Source: Voacanga thouarsii
Lineage: Eukaryota > Streptophyta > Magnoliopsida > Gentianales > Apocynaceae
Length of the DNA stretch: 64,000 nt
Direction: 5' to 3'
NCBI GenBank assembly: GCA_026120185.1
Contig: JANUWF010003370.1
Location: forward strand, 682,001 to 746,000
A model generated the notes under the pieces. That model had not been told where the DNA came from. It searched no databases and saw only the letters and a program-made list of their open reading frames with translations. The translations under genes were made by a program, and so were the position numbers. Positions 10,532 to 22,694 of the stretch are shown piece after piece. Every line of letters begins with the position of its first letter. The first letter of the stretch is position 1.

Positions 10532-11055
10532 TAATGGACTTAGGTATTTTATTTTTGAGTTAAGAAAAAACTTAATGGAAATTTCAAAAGGATATTTTTC
10601 CAGAAAACCTCTATTTTAAAAGATTAAGTGGGAGAGGGGTTCCAACGGCCCCACGGCTTCCATCACGGTCCTCATTAGAGATCGTGGGTCCCCTCACGTC
10701 ACATTGGGAGTGAACCCGTATAGGATGGGGATACCACAAGGATCTAGATCTAATGGAAGGATGTAATTAATTACCCGGGACACGTACTATGATTGGCCAG
10801 CCCACGTTGGAGGTTATAGTGCGAGGTATGTCCATAGGAAATGAGAGGAAACGGCCATCCCACGATGGAGTTATCCTCTAGATCATTACCTAGAAGGAAA
10901 ATTAATTTGAGGTGGTTATTACACTTAGCTTAGGAAACTGTTAATCTTCCCAAGAAGCTGTGTCAGTTTTCCTAAGAGCCAAATTATTTTAAGTGCACAA
11001 ATTTTATTTTGTTTTCACAAACTAAATTCTTTCTTTTATTTTTCGATTTTCAGAA

Positions 11056-14000
11056 ATGGTGGGAGGTTCTTTTTGTCCATTGGCCGTTATTCTCAGGGAG
11101 AATAAGTTAACGGGTCCAAACTATGTGGACTGAAAAAGGAACCTGGACATAATACTCACAGCTGAGGAATATAAGTATGTCTTTTACGAGACCTGCCCTG
11201 TTATCGGGGAAGGTTCCACCGCCGAAGAGCGAGAGGCTGAGAAGGCGTGGAAGAAGGCTGACAAAATGGCACGTTGCTATATGTTAGCCTCCATGTCTAA
11301 TGTGTTCAAGTCAAAACACGAGCACATGGCTTCTGCATATGACATCAATCAATCATTGGCTACTATGTTCGCAGACAAGAGCCGGCCCGCAAGGCAGGAG
11401 GCTCTTTGAACTATTGTTAACACTAAGATGGCTGAGGGAGCATCAGTCCGAGAGCATATGCTCAAGATGATTACTGCTTTCGAGGAGGTAGAAATCTTAA
11501 GGGCTGTCATTGACCCCGAGAGCCAAGTGGACATGGTTCTCGAATCTCTACCGGGCTCCTTCACTCAGTTCAAGTTAAACTATAATATGAACAAGTTGAA
11601 CATGAGTTTAACTGAATTGATGAAGGAGCTCCAGATGGCGGAGACGGTCATGAAACCGCAGTCAAAGGCCATGATTGCTAAAGCTTCTTCCTCAAGAACT
11701 GGGCCTAAACCCAGAAAGTTCAAGAGGAAGAAGGGGAATGTAGCAGCCCAGCCCAAGAACAAATCAAAGAGAAAGTGCTTCAAATGTGGCAAGAAGGGAC
11801 ACTGGAAAAAGGAGTGTCCAGATCTTCAAACCAAGAAAAACCTCACAGGTAATGTTTTCTATCTAGAGTCCATATCAATGGTAGGATCAACTTCCACTTA
11901 GATTGTTGATTCAAGAGCCACTGATCATATCTGTAACTCATTGCAGGGGTTTAGAAAGATAAGAAGACTCAAAAAGGGCGAACATGGGCTTCGAGTGGGT
12001 AATGGAGCACAAGTCTGGGCCCTTACAGTGGGAGAGTTGGATCTTATTTTTTATTGTAATAAAATAGTGGTTTTAAAAGATATTTTATATGTACCTAGTT
12101 TTCGTCAGAATTTGATTTCAGTTGCAAAACTTATTAATCAAGGATATTCTGTATCTTTCCATTCTGGTATTTCTATCAGTAGAGATGGAGAAATTTTATG
12201 TACTGGGCACATGTATGGTAATCTATTCTTTTTAAACCCTATTAACAACCAATCAAATAACGCTTAGTCTGAACCTTTAACTAAGAAGAAAAAGACCAAT
12301 ATCAATGATTCATATCTTTGGCATCTAAGGTTGGGTCATATTAACTAAATCAGGATTTAGAGGCTAATCCATGATGGGCCTTTGGGCTCATTGAGATTAG
12401 AAAGTTGGCCTCAATGTGAATCATGCCTGATGGAAAAGATGACCAAGAGGTCATTTACACCAAAGGCGGATAAAGCCAAGGAGGTGTTGAGTCTTGTTCA
12501 CACTGATGTGTGTGGTCCGTTGTCTACATCAGCTAGGGGAGATTTTAAGTACTTCATCACTTTTACGGATGATTGTACAAGGTATGGTTACATTTACCTG
12601 ATAAGACGCAAGTCTGACTCTTTTGACAAGTTCAAGGAGTTTAAGGCTGAAGTGGAGCATCGGACAGGTAAATTAATCAAAATCCTACGATCGGATCATG
12701 GTAGAGAGTACCTCCTAGGTGAATTCAAGGACTACATGGTACATCATGGGATAGTATCTCAACTCTCTGCGCCGAGAACACCCCAACAGAACGGAGTAGC
12801 TGAGAGAAGGAACAGGACATTGATGGAAATGGTCCGAAGCATGATGTCTCATGCTACTCTTCCAGTGTCCTTTGGGGGATATGCCATTGAGACAGCGGCA
12901 TATATTCTGAACTTGGTGCCTTCCAAGTCAGTACCTAGGACTCCCTATGAGATGTGGACTGGGCATAAGCCAAGTCTGAATCATCTTAGGATTTGGGGTT
13001 GTCCAGCTTATATACTGATTAAGGGAGACAAGTTGAAACCAAGATCAGAATTATGATATTTTTTTGGGTATCCAAAAGGCACAAAAGGAGGCTATTTTTA
13101 TCATCCTAAGGAGAAGAAGGTACTAGTCAGTACCAATGTTAGATACTTAGAAGATGATCAAAGTACTTCCACTAATAGTTCTACGAGGTTGGAACGTAAG
13201 GAGAAGTTATCTACGGAATCAACTTCTTCTGACCCGATTGTGGAACAAGAAGAGGCACAGCCTCAAGAGCCTGTGCAAATGGAGCCTCGTCGTAGTAGGA
13301 GAGTGTCTAGGGTTCCGGATAGATGGATTGGAGAAGCCTTTGAGCTGATCTCTAACCATCAGGAACAAGACTCCACTAGATACAAGGAGGCTATTGCTGA
13401 TGCCGAAGCAAATTTGTGGTATGAAGCAATGAAAGTTGAGATTGAGTCTATGTACCTCAATCAGGTTTAGGATCTTGTAGCTTCACCTGAAGGGATAAAA
13501 CCCATTGGATATAAGTGGGTGTACAAGAGAAAGAGGGGAGTGGATGGGAAGGTGGAAACCTTCAAAGCTAGGCTTGTGGCGAAAGGGTATACTTTGAAAG
13601 AGGGTCTCAACTATGAGAAAACCTTTTCCCCGGTTGCCATGCTTAAATCCATCCACATCCTCCTTACCATCGCATGTCACTATGACTACGAGATATGGCA
13701 AATGAATGTCAAGACGGCATTCTTAAATGGCCATCTTAGCGAAGACATCTATATGTCCCAACCGAAAGGCTTCATTGCTGAAGGCCAGGAACATATGGTT
13801 TGCAAGCTTAAGAAGTCCATTTATGGACTTAAGTAGGCATCGAGAGCATGGAATATTCGTTTTGATGAGACTGTAAAGTCTTCTGGTTTTATTCAAAACG
13901 AAGATGAACCATGTGTGTACAGGAAACTTGAAGGCATTAATATGGTTTTTCTTATCCTGTATGTGGATGACATTCTACTAATTGGGAATGATGTAGGGAC

Positions 14001-14943
14001 ATTGTCATCTACAAAGGTTTGGCTGTCTAGTCAATTCAGTATGAAGGACTTGGGAGAAACCAGCTACATTCTCGGGGTTAGGCTTTTTAGAAATAGGAAG
14101 CAGAGAATGTTAGGGTTATCCCAAGCAACATACATTGACAAGATGCTGGCCAAGTACAGCATGGACTCATGCAAGGGAGCTCTAATCCCTTGCAGACATG
14201 GGTTGTCATTTTCTTCGAAGAACTGTCTTAAGTCTCAAGAAGAAAAGGACAGAATGAGTAGGATTCCCTACGCTACGGCTGTGGGAAGTCTCATGTATGC
14301 CATACTGTGCACTAGGCCAGATATCTGCTTTGCCGTGGGCTTAGTCAGCAGATATCAGTCAAACTCTGGGGAGGTTCATTGGCAAGCTATAAAGCATATT
14401 CTCAAGTACCTTAAGGGAATGCGAGATTATATACTGATTTATAGGGCTGATGTTTTGGTTCCTACAGGATACACAAACTCAGACTTCCAGGCGAATAAGA
14501 ATGAGAGAAAATCCACTAGTGGATATTTCTTTATGTTGTCTGGAGGAGCAATTTTATGGAAGAGTATCAAGCAGTCTTGTATTGCTGGCTCAACTATAGA
14601 ACTTGAGTATGTGGCAGCTTCGGAGGCGTCCAAGGAAGCAGTTTGGCTCCAGAAGTTCCTTTCAGAACTTGGAGTCGTACCACATATGGACAGGCCGATT
14701 GTGATGTATTGCGACAACACTGGAGCGGTATCGCAATCTAAGGAGCCTCGGAACCACAAGAAGGGAAAACACATCGAGAGGCAGTACCACCTGATCCGGG
14801 ATTTCATCCAGAGATGGGAAGTCGTGGTGGAACATATTACCTCAGAAAACAATCTAGCAGAACCATTCACCAAGCCTTTGGCTGAGAGAGTCTTCAAGAG
14901 ACACTTAGATGCCATAGGGGTGGGCACCTACGAACTTACCTAG
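11056..14943 (+). pseudogene. gag-pol polyprotein of element A, nonsense-inactivated
   Basis: One continuous frame of 1296 codons with no frameshift. Order: UBN2-type Gag (11056-11890) ending in a CCHC knuckle (CFKCGKKGHWKKEC, near 11779-11820); protease motif at 11899-11925 where the active-site Gly is Arg (DSRATDH); integrase zinc region (H-x-H at about 12320, CESC at 12418) and DDE core with D in HTDVCGP, D in RSDHGRE, and E in NGVAERRNRTL; RT with YVDD at 13960-13971; RNase H with STIELEYVAASEA and YCDNTGA; natural stop TAG at 14941. Nine premature stops: 11131, 11407, 11899, 12265, 12346, 12358, 13054, 13468, 13834. Most need only one C-to-T or G-to-A change from the expected codon, as in decay of methylated DNA. 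The gag ATG follows an acceptor-like CAG. Confidence 0.95.
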
Positions 14944-14950
14944 TCTTAGA

Positions 14951-14965
14951 GTGCAAGTGGGATAT
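14951..14965 (+). other. Polypurine tract of A
   Basis: GTGCAAGTGGGATAT ends immediately before the 3' LTR. It is the usual copia plus-strand primer (AAGTGGGA-type), here with a short AT extension. The B counterpart is GCAAGTGGGAGAT. Confidence 0.8.
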
Positions 14966-16722
14966 TGTTGGATTATATGCCCTTTTAGACTAGGTTTCTG
15001 ATGTAAAATCGAATATTTTAATAAAAGAATTTATTTTCAGAAATTGTTTGTGAATTTACTTTTTGTTTGTGCACAATTTTCGTTTGGAACAGACCTATTG
15101 TGTTTAAATAAGTGATCCATGTGAATGGTGGTCTTTCACAGTAAGGTATGGATCATGGGTTATTTAACATATAAACATTTGTTCTTAACCTATTGATGAG
15201 ACTGAGAATCTCATCATGTTTAGGTTATTATGTTATGAATTCCAAATGGGGAATGGCTTACCTTTAGCCAGTGAGTAGTCCACTCACTTCATGACATAAG
15301 CGTATTTCGAATATGTAGGACAGGACCTGTAGAAGTGGTTTCTAAAAGTACTATATGATAGAAACCTAGACTACTACCGCTACAGTGTGGACTAGTACTC
15401 TACGACTTGAGTATGAGTTGGTGGTCTGGCGAAACTGGAAGTATATACTTTGATTTGTTATAGTTGAGGTTCTATTGTAAGGCCAGTATACTTACATGTT
15501 GGGTATGTGTGACTAGTTAGTTAAGACAGACTTGTACAAGATAGTTTCTGCACTATATTGCCCATTGTGGTTGTCCGAATGGTTTAAAATGTCCAGGGCC
15601 CTGAGAAACATGACTTGGATGTTTGCTTTAGGGTAGCTCCCTTGGAAAGCGGAAACACTCTAGGAAGTCGTGGATCATTGGACTAGAAGTCTAAGGATGG
15701 TAGATGTCATTTAGAGGGGTGTTAGTACACTTTTTCCTCTCTAAATGTACGGCGATGTGTAGAGGGATATTTTAGTCATTTCACCTGTAGGTCGGAGACT
15801 TTGCTAACGCAGCATTGTCCTTGGGGTCAATATTTCCTTATGGTGATATTAGAAAATATTTAAAATGAAAAATACAGCTATTTATATGGCAAGGGTATTT
15901 TGGTCATTTTAGTAGCCAAGGCGGTGTGTCTTTTGGTCCCCAGTATAGACCGTGAGTCCTAATTAAATGCGGGCTAAAGAATTGATCTTAAATTAAATGG
16001 AATTTATTTTATTTAAGTAGCCTGATTTAATTATTGGGCTAGAATAAAACAAAGGTCCATGGAGAGAGAGAATTAATTAAATCAGTTTGGTGGGTTAATT
16101 AATTATTCAGGGTTTTGACCCAGTTTGAATAATTAAAGATTAACCTGGGACTAAACTAACATAGGCTTAATTAATTGGACTAGTTTATTTGGGCTGGAAA
16201 ATTAATTATTAATTGGGCCATTTATTTGGTTTTAGTTAGAATAATTAATTAAGCCCAAAAGGTTAAACTAAGAGTCCAATGGCCCAATCCAGTTTAACCT
16301 AGGGTTTTATTTAGGTTAAACAGGAGAAAAGAAAACAAAACGTTGTTTTTTCCAGGGTTTTCCTCTCTGTGAAAAAAACCAAACGTTTTTTTTCTCTCCC
16401 TTTCCAGAAAATATTCTTTGGCCCCTAGGTTGTTTCACCAAAACGATATTAGGTAGGTCATATACTGGAAGATCGAGAGCTAGACGTTCACCTACATGCA
16501 AAGAAGAAGTAGAAGGCTTGCAGGAATTGCACCAGAGGTTTCCACGAGCGTGCCTACCCCAGTTCCGCATATTCCAGTTCAGCCGATTTTGAGGACAAGA
16601 AGAGGTAATGAGGGGGGAAAATTATGTTTTTTTCCTTTTTTCTTCTTCATGCAGGTGTGCTGCGTTTTTCCGTTGTTCCTTGGTTAGTTTTTTGCTATGT
16701 TTCGCTCGCAATTTTATCTTCA
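14966..16722 (+). repeat. 3' LTR of element A
   Basis: 1757 bp, starts TGTTGGATTATA and ends TTATCTTCA, followed by target duplication CAAAC. Differences from the 5' LTR are mainly transitions. This copy retains the ATG of the LTR mini-ORF. Confidence 0.95.
16496..16604 (+). CDS. LTR mini-exon, 3' LTR of A (start codon intact)
   Basis: ATG-started copy: MQRRSRRLAGIAPEVSTS..., ending ILRTRR at AGAG|GTAATG (donor GT at 16605). Length 109 bases, phase 1, as in the 5' LTR. It is the first ATG after about 16300, where the LTR becomes CT-rich like a messenger leader. Three ATG-started homologues (1171, 16496, 37882) keep the pattern M-x(1,2)-R-R-S-R-R-L. The ORF can be read on past the donor to 16687, but that part is not conserved. 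Confidence 0.42.
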
Positions 16723-16727
16723 CAAAC

Positions 16728-16894
16728 AATGTGAAAATATATCTACTAGTGAATTTTCTTTCATCTTTATCCGCCTGAAAGTTTGAGTCACTGTAACCAG
16801 TAGGAATAAATCAGCATCCCTGTAGACAAGCATATAATCCCTCATTCCCTTCAGATACTTGAAAATATACTTTACAGGTTACCAATATTCTTCC
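16728..16894 (-). pseudogene. Element D RNase H, middle piece
   Basis: Minus-strand translation gives PVKYIFKYLKGMRDYMLVYRDADL, then a frameshift, KMKENSLVD / RKFTSRYIFT, matching the start of copia RNase H in A and B. It is bounded by element A on the left (TSD CAAAC at 16723-16727) and by a C solo LTR on the right. Confidence 0.75.
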
Positions 16895-18391
16895 TGTTAG
16901 GATTCGTGGACTTCTAAATGCGGAAAACATCCACGAATCCCTTCCAAGGACCCAAGTAAACGATTAAGAAGATCTAAGATTTACAGAATCACCTCTATTC
17001 GGCGTAATCAAGATCCTTCGATTCTAGTTGTGCAGTCGTATGTGCAACCCGAACGTTCACCAGATACTGCGGTGTGCGAACGTCCTCTATCGGATATACA
17101 CGACGAACTAACTCGTTACCTCGAGAGTGCTAATGCCTAGGGTTTGAGAGGCTTGTTTTCTGGTGAATGGAGGCACAAATATTTTAACAGAACGGCTCTC
17201 TTGAGAAGACAGCTAGGGTTTTCTTAAAACCCAACCGAACCTCTTGGAGTCCAACTCTGATAATATCTTATCATATTTTATTTTAAATTCAAATTAAATT
17301 AAAATTGATATGATAATATTCTACCATTATCTCGGTAATTTAACTAATTAATTTATCGAATCAGATTCTTACAATATAGACATCATCCAGATATATCGAA
17401 TGTGGACATATTTCCAAATTCATTGTATTTGGTCAACTTTCTAAGTTCGATTAACTTAGATATATTTCTAGATTAATCGAACCTGGTTACCAGAAAAATA
17501 ACCTAACAAATTCGCTTATTGTGTGACCCTATAAGTTCATTTAACACTGGTAGTGTACCCAAATTATGTTTAAATGGCCCATAAGTTATAAGCGATTTTT
17601 AGCAAAACATTATAACTATCCAAGTTAAATGAAGATTAGTGATCTCTTTGAACCAAACCATAATTTTATATTTAGTCCTTTTGTCACACGATATCCAGAT
17701 TAAGCATAAGGCACGGAGCATGTCATCCTTATTAAGCTTAATCAATTATTTCTTGATCTCATAGTAGACTGTTCAAATAAATTATATCAATATCTTATAT
17801 TGATATATTTGAGTACAGTCATGTATTTTAACAGTCTAACTTATCAAGGGGCCCATGGATTTCTATCATATAATTGAAAGGGACAAATTCCTTCACTATC
17901 AATCATATTCCTCTCCTTGGTTTATTCTATATCCAATAGTAGTCTAATTTATTATCTGGTTAAAGACAACTTTAGACAACGTCAAAATATAGAATTTATC
18001 AAGTAAGAAACTATGATGAATTCAGGTCGAAGGACTTTTAATATCGTTATGACTAGAAAGTACTTATTACATGTTCCATGAAATACTTTCACATTGGGTC
18101 ATGTCCAATACAATGTTCTCTAACATTTATTTATGTTTTGACTTGATATCATAAATATCCATGACCAGTAAAACATAGCCATCAAGTCACAAATATACTA
18201 ATCTTAATTTATTATTGTTCCAATAATAATAATTGAGCAGGGACAGTTTTAGAATAGTCATTGTATTCATTGTAGGGCTTGATGACCACAAAACAAATGT
18301 ACTATTTATGGAAAGAAAAACCTCATATCGTTATATGAAATATAATGACAATAGTATAAGTACAAATTGACTCTAGGGCATATCCCTTACA
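16895..18391 (-). repeat. Family C solo LTR inserted in element D
   Basis: Plus-strand ends TGTTAGGATTCG and ATATCCCTTACA; 1497 bp. Flanking 5-mers are CTTCC (16890-16894) and CTTTC (18392-18396), a duplication with one change. D pol reads SRYQSNSGK before it and resumes with EEYW..PVKY after it, so the insertion point is in the RT/RNase H connection. Confidence 0.88.
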
Positions 18392-20320
18392 CTTTCCCTG
18401 AATTTGACTGATACCTGCTAACTATACCTACTACAAAACAGATATCTGGCCTTGTATAAAATATGGCATACATAAGACTTCCTATTGCCAAGGCATAGAG
18501 AATCCTTCTCATCCTTTCCTTTTCTTCCTATGTCTTAGGACACTGTTTAGAAAATAAGGTCAATCTGTATCTAAAAGGTATGATTACTCCTTTACACTGA
18601 TCCATGCTAAATCTAGCCAATATCTTGTTAATATAAATAAATTAGGATAAACCTAACATTCTTTACTTCCTATCTCTAAGAAGTTTTAGACCAAGAATGT
18701 AGCTAACTTCTCCCATATCATGCTAAATTGACTTGATAGCCAAACCTTTATAGATGACAATGTTCCTACATCATTTTTAATGAATAGAATGTTATTTACA
18801 TAAAGTATCATTAAAGACACATTGTTCCCATCTGTCTTTCTATACACACATAGTTCATCCATGTTTCATATAAGATCATAAGACTTTACAGTCTTATCAA
18901 AATATATGTTCTATGCACGTGATGCTTACTTAAGTTCATTAATGGGCTTCTTAAGGTTACAGACCATATATTCTTAGCTTTTCGCAATAAAGACTTCTTA
19001 TTGGGTCATAAAGATCTCTTCGCGAAGATAACCATTAAGAAAGCTGTTTTGACTTCCACCTACCATATCTCATAGTCATAATGACATATGATGGCTAAGA
19101 GAATGTGAATAGACTTAAGTATGACAATAGATGAAAATGTATCTTTATAATCGATCTCTTTTTTCTGAGTTTAACATTTTGCAACCAACCTTATTTTATA
19201 GGTTTCCATCTTTCCATCTGCACCTCTCTTTCTCTTGTATTCCCACTTGCACCCTATAGGTTTAAACCCTTCAGGTCCAGTGACAAGATCCCAAACTTGA
19301 TTAAGATATATAAACTCAATCTCGACATCCATTGCTATTTGTCATTTGTCTACATCAATATCAGCAATCACCTCATTGTATCTAGTGAGATCTTATTCTC
19401 CATAGTTGAAGACTACCTCAAAAGCTTCTCCAATCCATCTTTCTGGAACCTTAGATATCCTCCTACTACGACGTTTATTTTGTATAAGAATATTTGGTAG
19501 TATCATTTTTGGTTACTTAACTGGGGTACTAGAAGTTGAAGTGTCACTCAACTTTTCTTCCAATTCCACCTGACTCGAAACCTTAGTGGATACACTTTGT
19601 TCATCCTCAAAGTATCCAGCATGAGTACTAACAAGTACTTTTTGCTCTTGGAGATGATAAAAGTATCCACTCCTTATTCCTTTTGGATACCCCATGAAGT
19701 AGCGCAATTATGATTTTGGATCTAGCTTACTTCCCTTAGTCAATACATAAGCTACATAACCCCATACCTTGAGATGATTCATACTGAGCTTGTGTCCAGT
19801 CCACATCTCTAAGGCACCAAGTTTAGAATATATATTGTTATTTCCAAAGTATATCTTCAAAAGAAAATAGGAAGAGTTGCATGACTCATCATACTTCTGA
19901 CCATTTCTATCAATGTTCTATTTCTTCTCTCAACTACTCTATTATGGTGAGGAGTCCTAGGAGTAATTAGTTGAGATACTATTCCCTGATATGCATAGTA
20001 GTCCTTAAATTCACCAAGAAGATACTCTCTATCACGATCTGATCTTAACTTTTTGATTAGTTTACCTGTTTGATGCTCCACCTCAACTTTAAATTCCTTG
20101 AATTTATCAAATGAGTCAGACTTGCACCTCATCAAGTAACTATAACCAAAACGTGTGTGATTATCTATGAATATAATAAAGTATTCATAACCTCCTCTAC
20201 TAGATGTAGACATGCGACCACAAATATCAGTATGAATTAATTCTAATATTTCCTTGGCTCTTTCCGTATGTTGAGTAAATGACTTTTGGTCATTTTACTA
20301 TTAGGCGTGAAATAATCATT
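18392..20320 (-). pseudogene. Element D pol: integrase and reverse transcriptase, degenerate
   Basis: Minus strand. The integrase core is the best part (19857-20213): RGGYEYFIIFIDNHTR, then RSDRDREYLLGEF and VVERRNRTLIEM, which keep catalytic-type D and E positions. Next come a spacer (19513-19707, MGYPKGIRSGYFYH... with KVLVSTHA), then RT pieces through about 18400, including the ARP-type RPDIC block. Many stops and frameshifts. Upstream of about 20320 only a degraded KMTK/HFTQ stretch of the integrase zinc region is readable; Gag, protease and the 5' LTR of D are missing, so D is 5'-truncated. Confidence 0.8.
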
Positions 20321-20524
20321 ACTTTTATAGTACTTTTCCTTGAGATTTTTGGCATATTTTTATTAGATAAACAAAGATTTCCTACTCAAAATGTGTTTTC
20401 ATTGATCTTAAGGACTCTTGATGAAAAATAAGTTGAATTAGCGCTAAAATGATATCTTTTATGATGTGAATGACTATATATGCATTTGAGGTCTTGGAAT
20501 ACGTATTTCACAATTTCTCTAAGA
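20321..20524. other. Unassigned AT-rich stretch at the broken end of D
   Basis: No convincing coding frame. It may include badly decayed integrase zinc-region sequence of D, but I cannot follow it. Confidence 0.4.
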
Positions 20525-20960
20525 ATTTTTCAAGTGCATGGATCGATGCACGATCGTACATCAAGCCCTGTAAAATAGAACAGACATCAGAAGGCATGCA
20601 CGGCCTAGTACACAGTGGTGTATGATCTCGTGCACAAGAGGGGATGTGAATTTCTACTCCCAGAAGTTTGCAAGAAACAAGAAAAAATTAGCTCTGCCAT
20701 CTGCATGGCCAGAGGCACGGCTGTGCAGGTGGCCGTGCAGGTGCAAGAAGGCCGTGCCAGTTACGAAGGATTTGGAAGATTTTTATGCACGACCATGATG
20801 CACAGCCGTACATACATGTCGTGCAATCATCCTAAAGAGCTTTAGGAGTTTCTAAATTGATCCAAAGTCTGTTTAAACTTCTCAAATCCAACCAAGGATG
20901 GTTTAGAAGGCTTCTATAAAAATAAGGGATGTCCAAGAACATAGATGCATGATATTCTTG
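20525..20960 (+). repeat. GC-rich segment with repeated TGCACGG-type palindromic motifs, possible LTR fragment
   Basis: About ten variants of GCACGGCC, GCCGTGC and CGTGCA occur within 20540-20825, giving many short inverted repeats, followed by a TATA-like CTATAAAAATAAG at about 20911. Palindromic 'cacggccgtgc' runs are common in plant Ty3/gypsy LTRs, so this may be a gypsy LTR fragment, but I see no ends, primer site or duplication. The ORF at 20615-20845 is not recognisable. Confidence 0.35.
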
Positions 20961-22659
20961 GAGATACTAATTTCTTCAAGAAACATAGTTCTTTGAGGGA
21001 AAAGCATCCAAGAAGGCCAAGGAAGGGAGAAAAAAGTAAGGAGGCAAGAAGACTTAAGATCATTTGAAAGTAGATGGGATTTGACGGATTCTTACTAGGT
21101 TTACTAATAAATAAAACATGTACAAGAGATCATTTGAAATCAGAATTTAATTAACTAAAATTATTCTCTATTTAGTACAACTTTAAAAACTAAATTATTT
21201 GAAATTAGAAGGAAATATCTTGTTTAAGGATATGACCACTATAATTCTTGCATTCTACATTCTATGTTACAAGTTGATTGTGTTTTACGTATGCTAAGAG
21301 AAGAGCACAAAATTATATTAATCTTGATGTGATTTTGTGTTAAAAAGAAAAAAAAAAATGCTCCCAACTACTGATATACAAAGAGCATTGGCTCGAGGAT
21401 CCTCACTCCTAAACTTTTCCCTCATTCCCTCTTCCACTTTTAAAGATTGTCAAATGTCCCTCCCATCATCTTTATTTAGGAGTGTAGTGTAGTTGAGTTG
21501 CCGTCACCGAAGGACGAAATATTTTTATGTAAGTACTTTCTTGAGATGAATAAAATTTTCAACTTTTTTATTTTTTAAAATTTTTTTTATAACCACATTA
21601 TTATTTTTTAATTTAATGTCATTCTTGACTACAATGCTAAAAACTAACGAACACATATTTAATTTTTAAATAAAAATGAAATACCAAATCAAGTAACTAA
21701 CATAAATAAAAATTATAAATCAACTAAAAATAAGATATTAAAAAAAGAGGATTACGGAATAATAAAACATGATATTAATGGTAACTGAAGCTAAGAAAGT
21801 TCAATTAGTTTCGAAAGAAGTTTCAAACTTTTTTTATCAATGAAGTACCTAATTATTTATTGGTAGAAAATATTTACTCAAAGAATATTTTAAACTTTTT
21901 GTGAGGCCTTAGGCAATTGCCAACCATGACTTTGTGAAAAAGAAGAAGAGAGGGAAGAAAAATTAACTTTTACTTCTATTAAGAGGAATAAATATAATTT
22001 ATTTCTATTTTATTTAGTTAGAGTAAAAAAAATAAATAATAAAATAATATCTTAATTTACGGTTCTATCTGTTTAAATTTAGAAGAATTACTTTTCTCTC
22101 ATTCTTGTCCTCCAAAATTTGCCAAGTTAATTGATGTTTTTGGTAATCTTTGTTCAGATTTTGCTCCCACCCCTTCCCATAGCCAAACTTCTCACTTCTC
22201 TTGGTTGAGATTTTCTATTTGCTTTGGATTTTCTCTCAAAGTTGAGGGTAGAGTCATGGGATTAGACAATGTATGAATTTTCTCTAAAGGTTAACGTACA
22301 CAGAAGATAACATGAGAGAGAGAGAGAGAGAGAGAAAATTAACAAGAGAGAAAAATATATTTAAGTTTATCAAGAAAAATAAATTTGTCATTTAAGTAAG
22401 AACTGTGCTGATGAATGGCAAAATTACAATAATTATACTATTTATAATATATTGTTAAAATACTTATTATTACATTACTAATTGAAATGCTTATTGTCTA
22501 ACTAATATTAATAATATCTATTTTATCAAAACTTATAGTATACGCCTAGTAATCGATTAAATGTTAAACTATTAAAAAAAATTTAAAAATTAAGTAAATA
22601 ATCTCCTTTCATTTAACCCATATAAATTAAAAAATATATAGTCAAATTAATTGACAAAT

Positions 22660-22694
<35 letters not shown>

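Larger units (their letters stand above)
9126..11053 (+). other. Element A leader: candidate 1.93-kb intron holding primer site and RNA structures
   Basis: Begins GTAATG in the LTR and ends in TTTTATTTTTCGATTTTCAG directly before AAATG of gag. It contains the last 120 bases of the LTR, the primer site (9248-9259), a 33-bp tandem duplication, several hairpins and two copies of a conserved stem-loop. Multiple ATGs would hinder scanning of unspliced RNA to gag. A short alternative intron ending at the CAG at 9177 would be only 52 nt, below the usual plant minimum. The block 10621-10960 is also recognisable in the B leader (57110-57400), so the leaders are homologous. Confidence 0.4.
7487..16722 (+). 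mobile_element. Full-length Ty1/copia retrotransposon A
   Basis: Two near-identical LTRs (7487-9245 and 14966-16722), both starting TGTTGGATT and ending TTATCTTCA, are flanked by a perfect 5-bp duplication CAAAC (7482-7486 and 16723-16727). Inside are a tRNA-iMet primer site, a long 1.8 kb leader, a gag-pol frame in copia order (Gag, protease, integrase, RT, RNase H) and a polypurine tract. By eye the LTRs differ at roughly 3-4 percent of sites, mostly transitions, so insertion is fairly recent. Nine premature stops make it non-autonomous now. It sits inside element D, on the opposite strand. Confidence 0.96.

Noticed and set aside
11899..11901. Programmed UAG readthrough between Gag and protease
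   Set aside because: No CAR-YYA type context or strong downstream structure is evident. The element has eight other premature stops, so decay or shared ancestry is the simpler reading; kept only as a finding about shared lesions.
14439..14927. 162-codon minus-strand ORF
   Set aside because: Shadow of the RNase H frame of element A on the plus strand.
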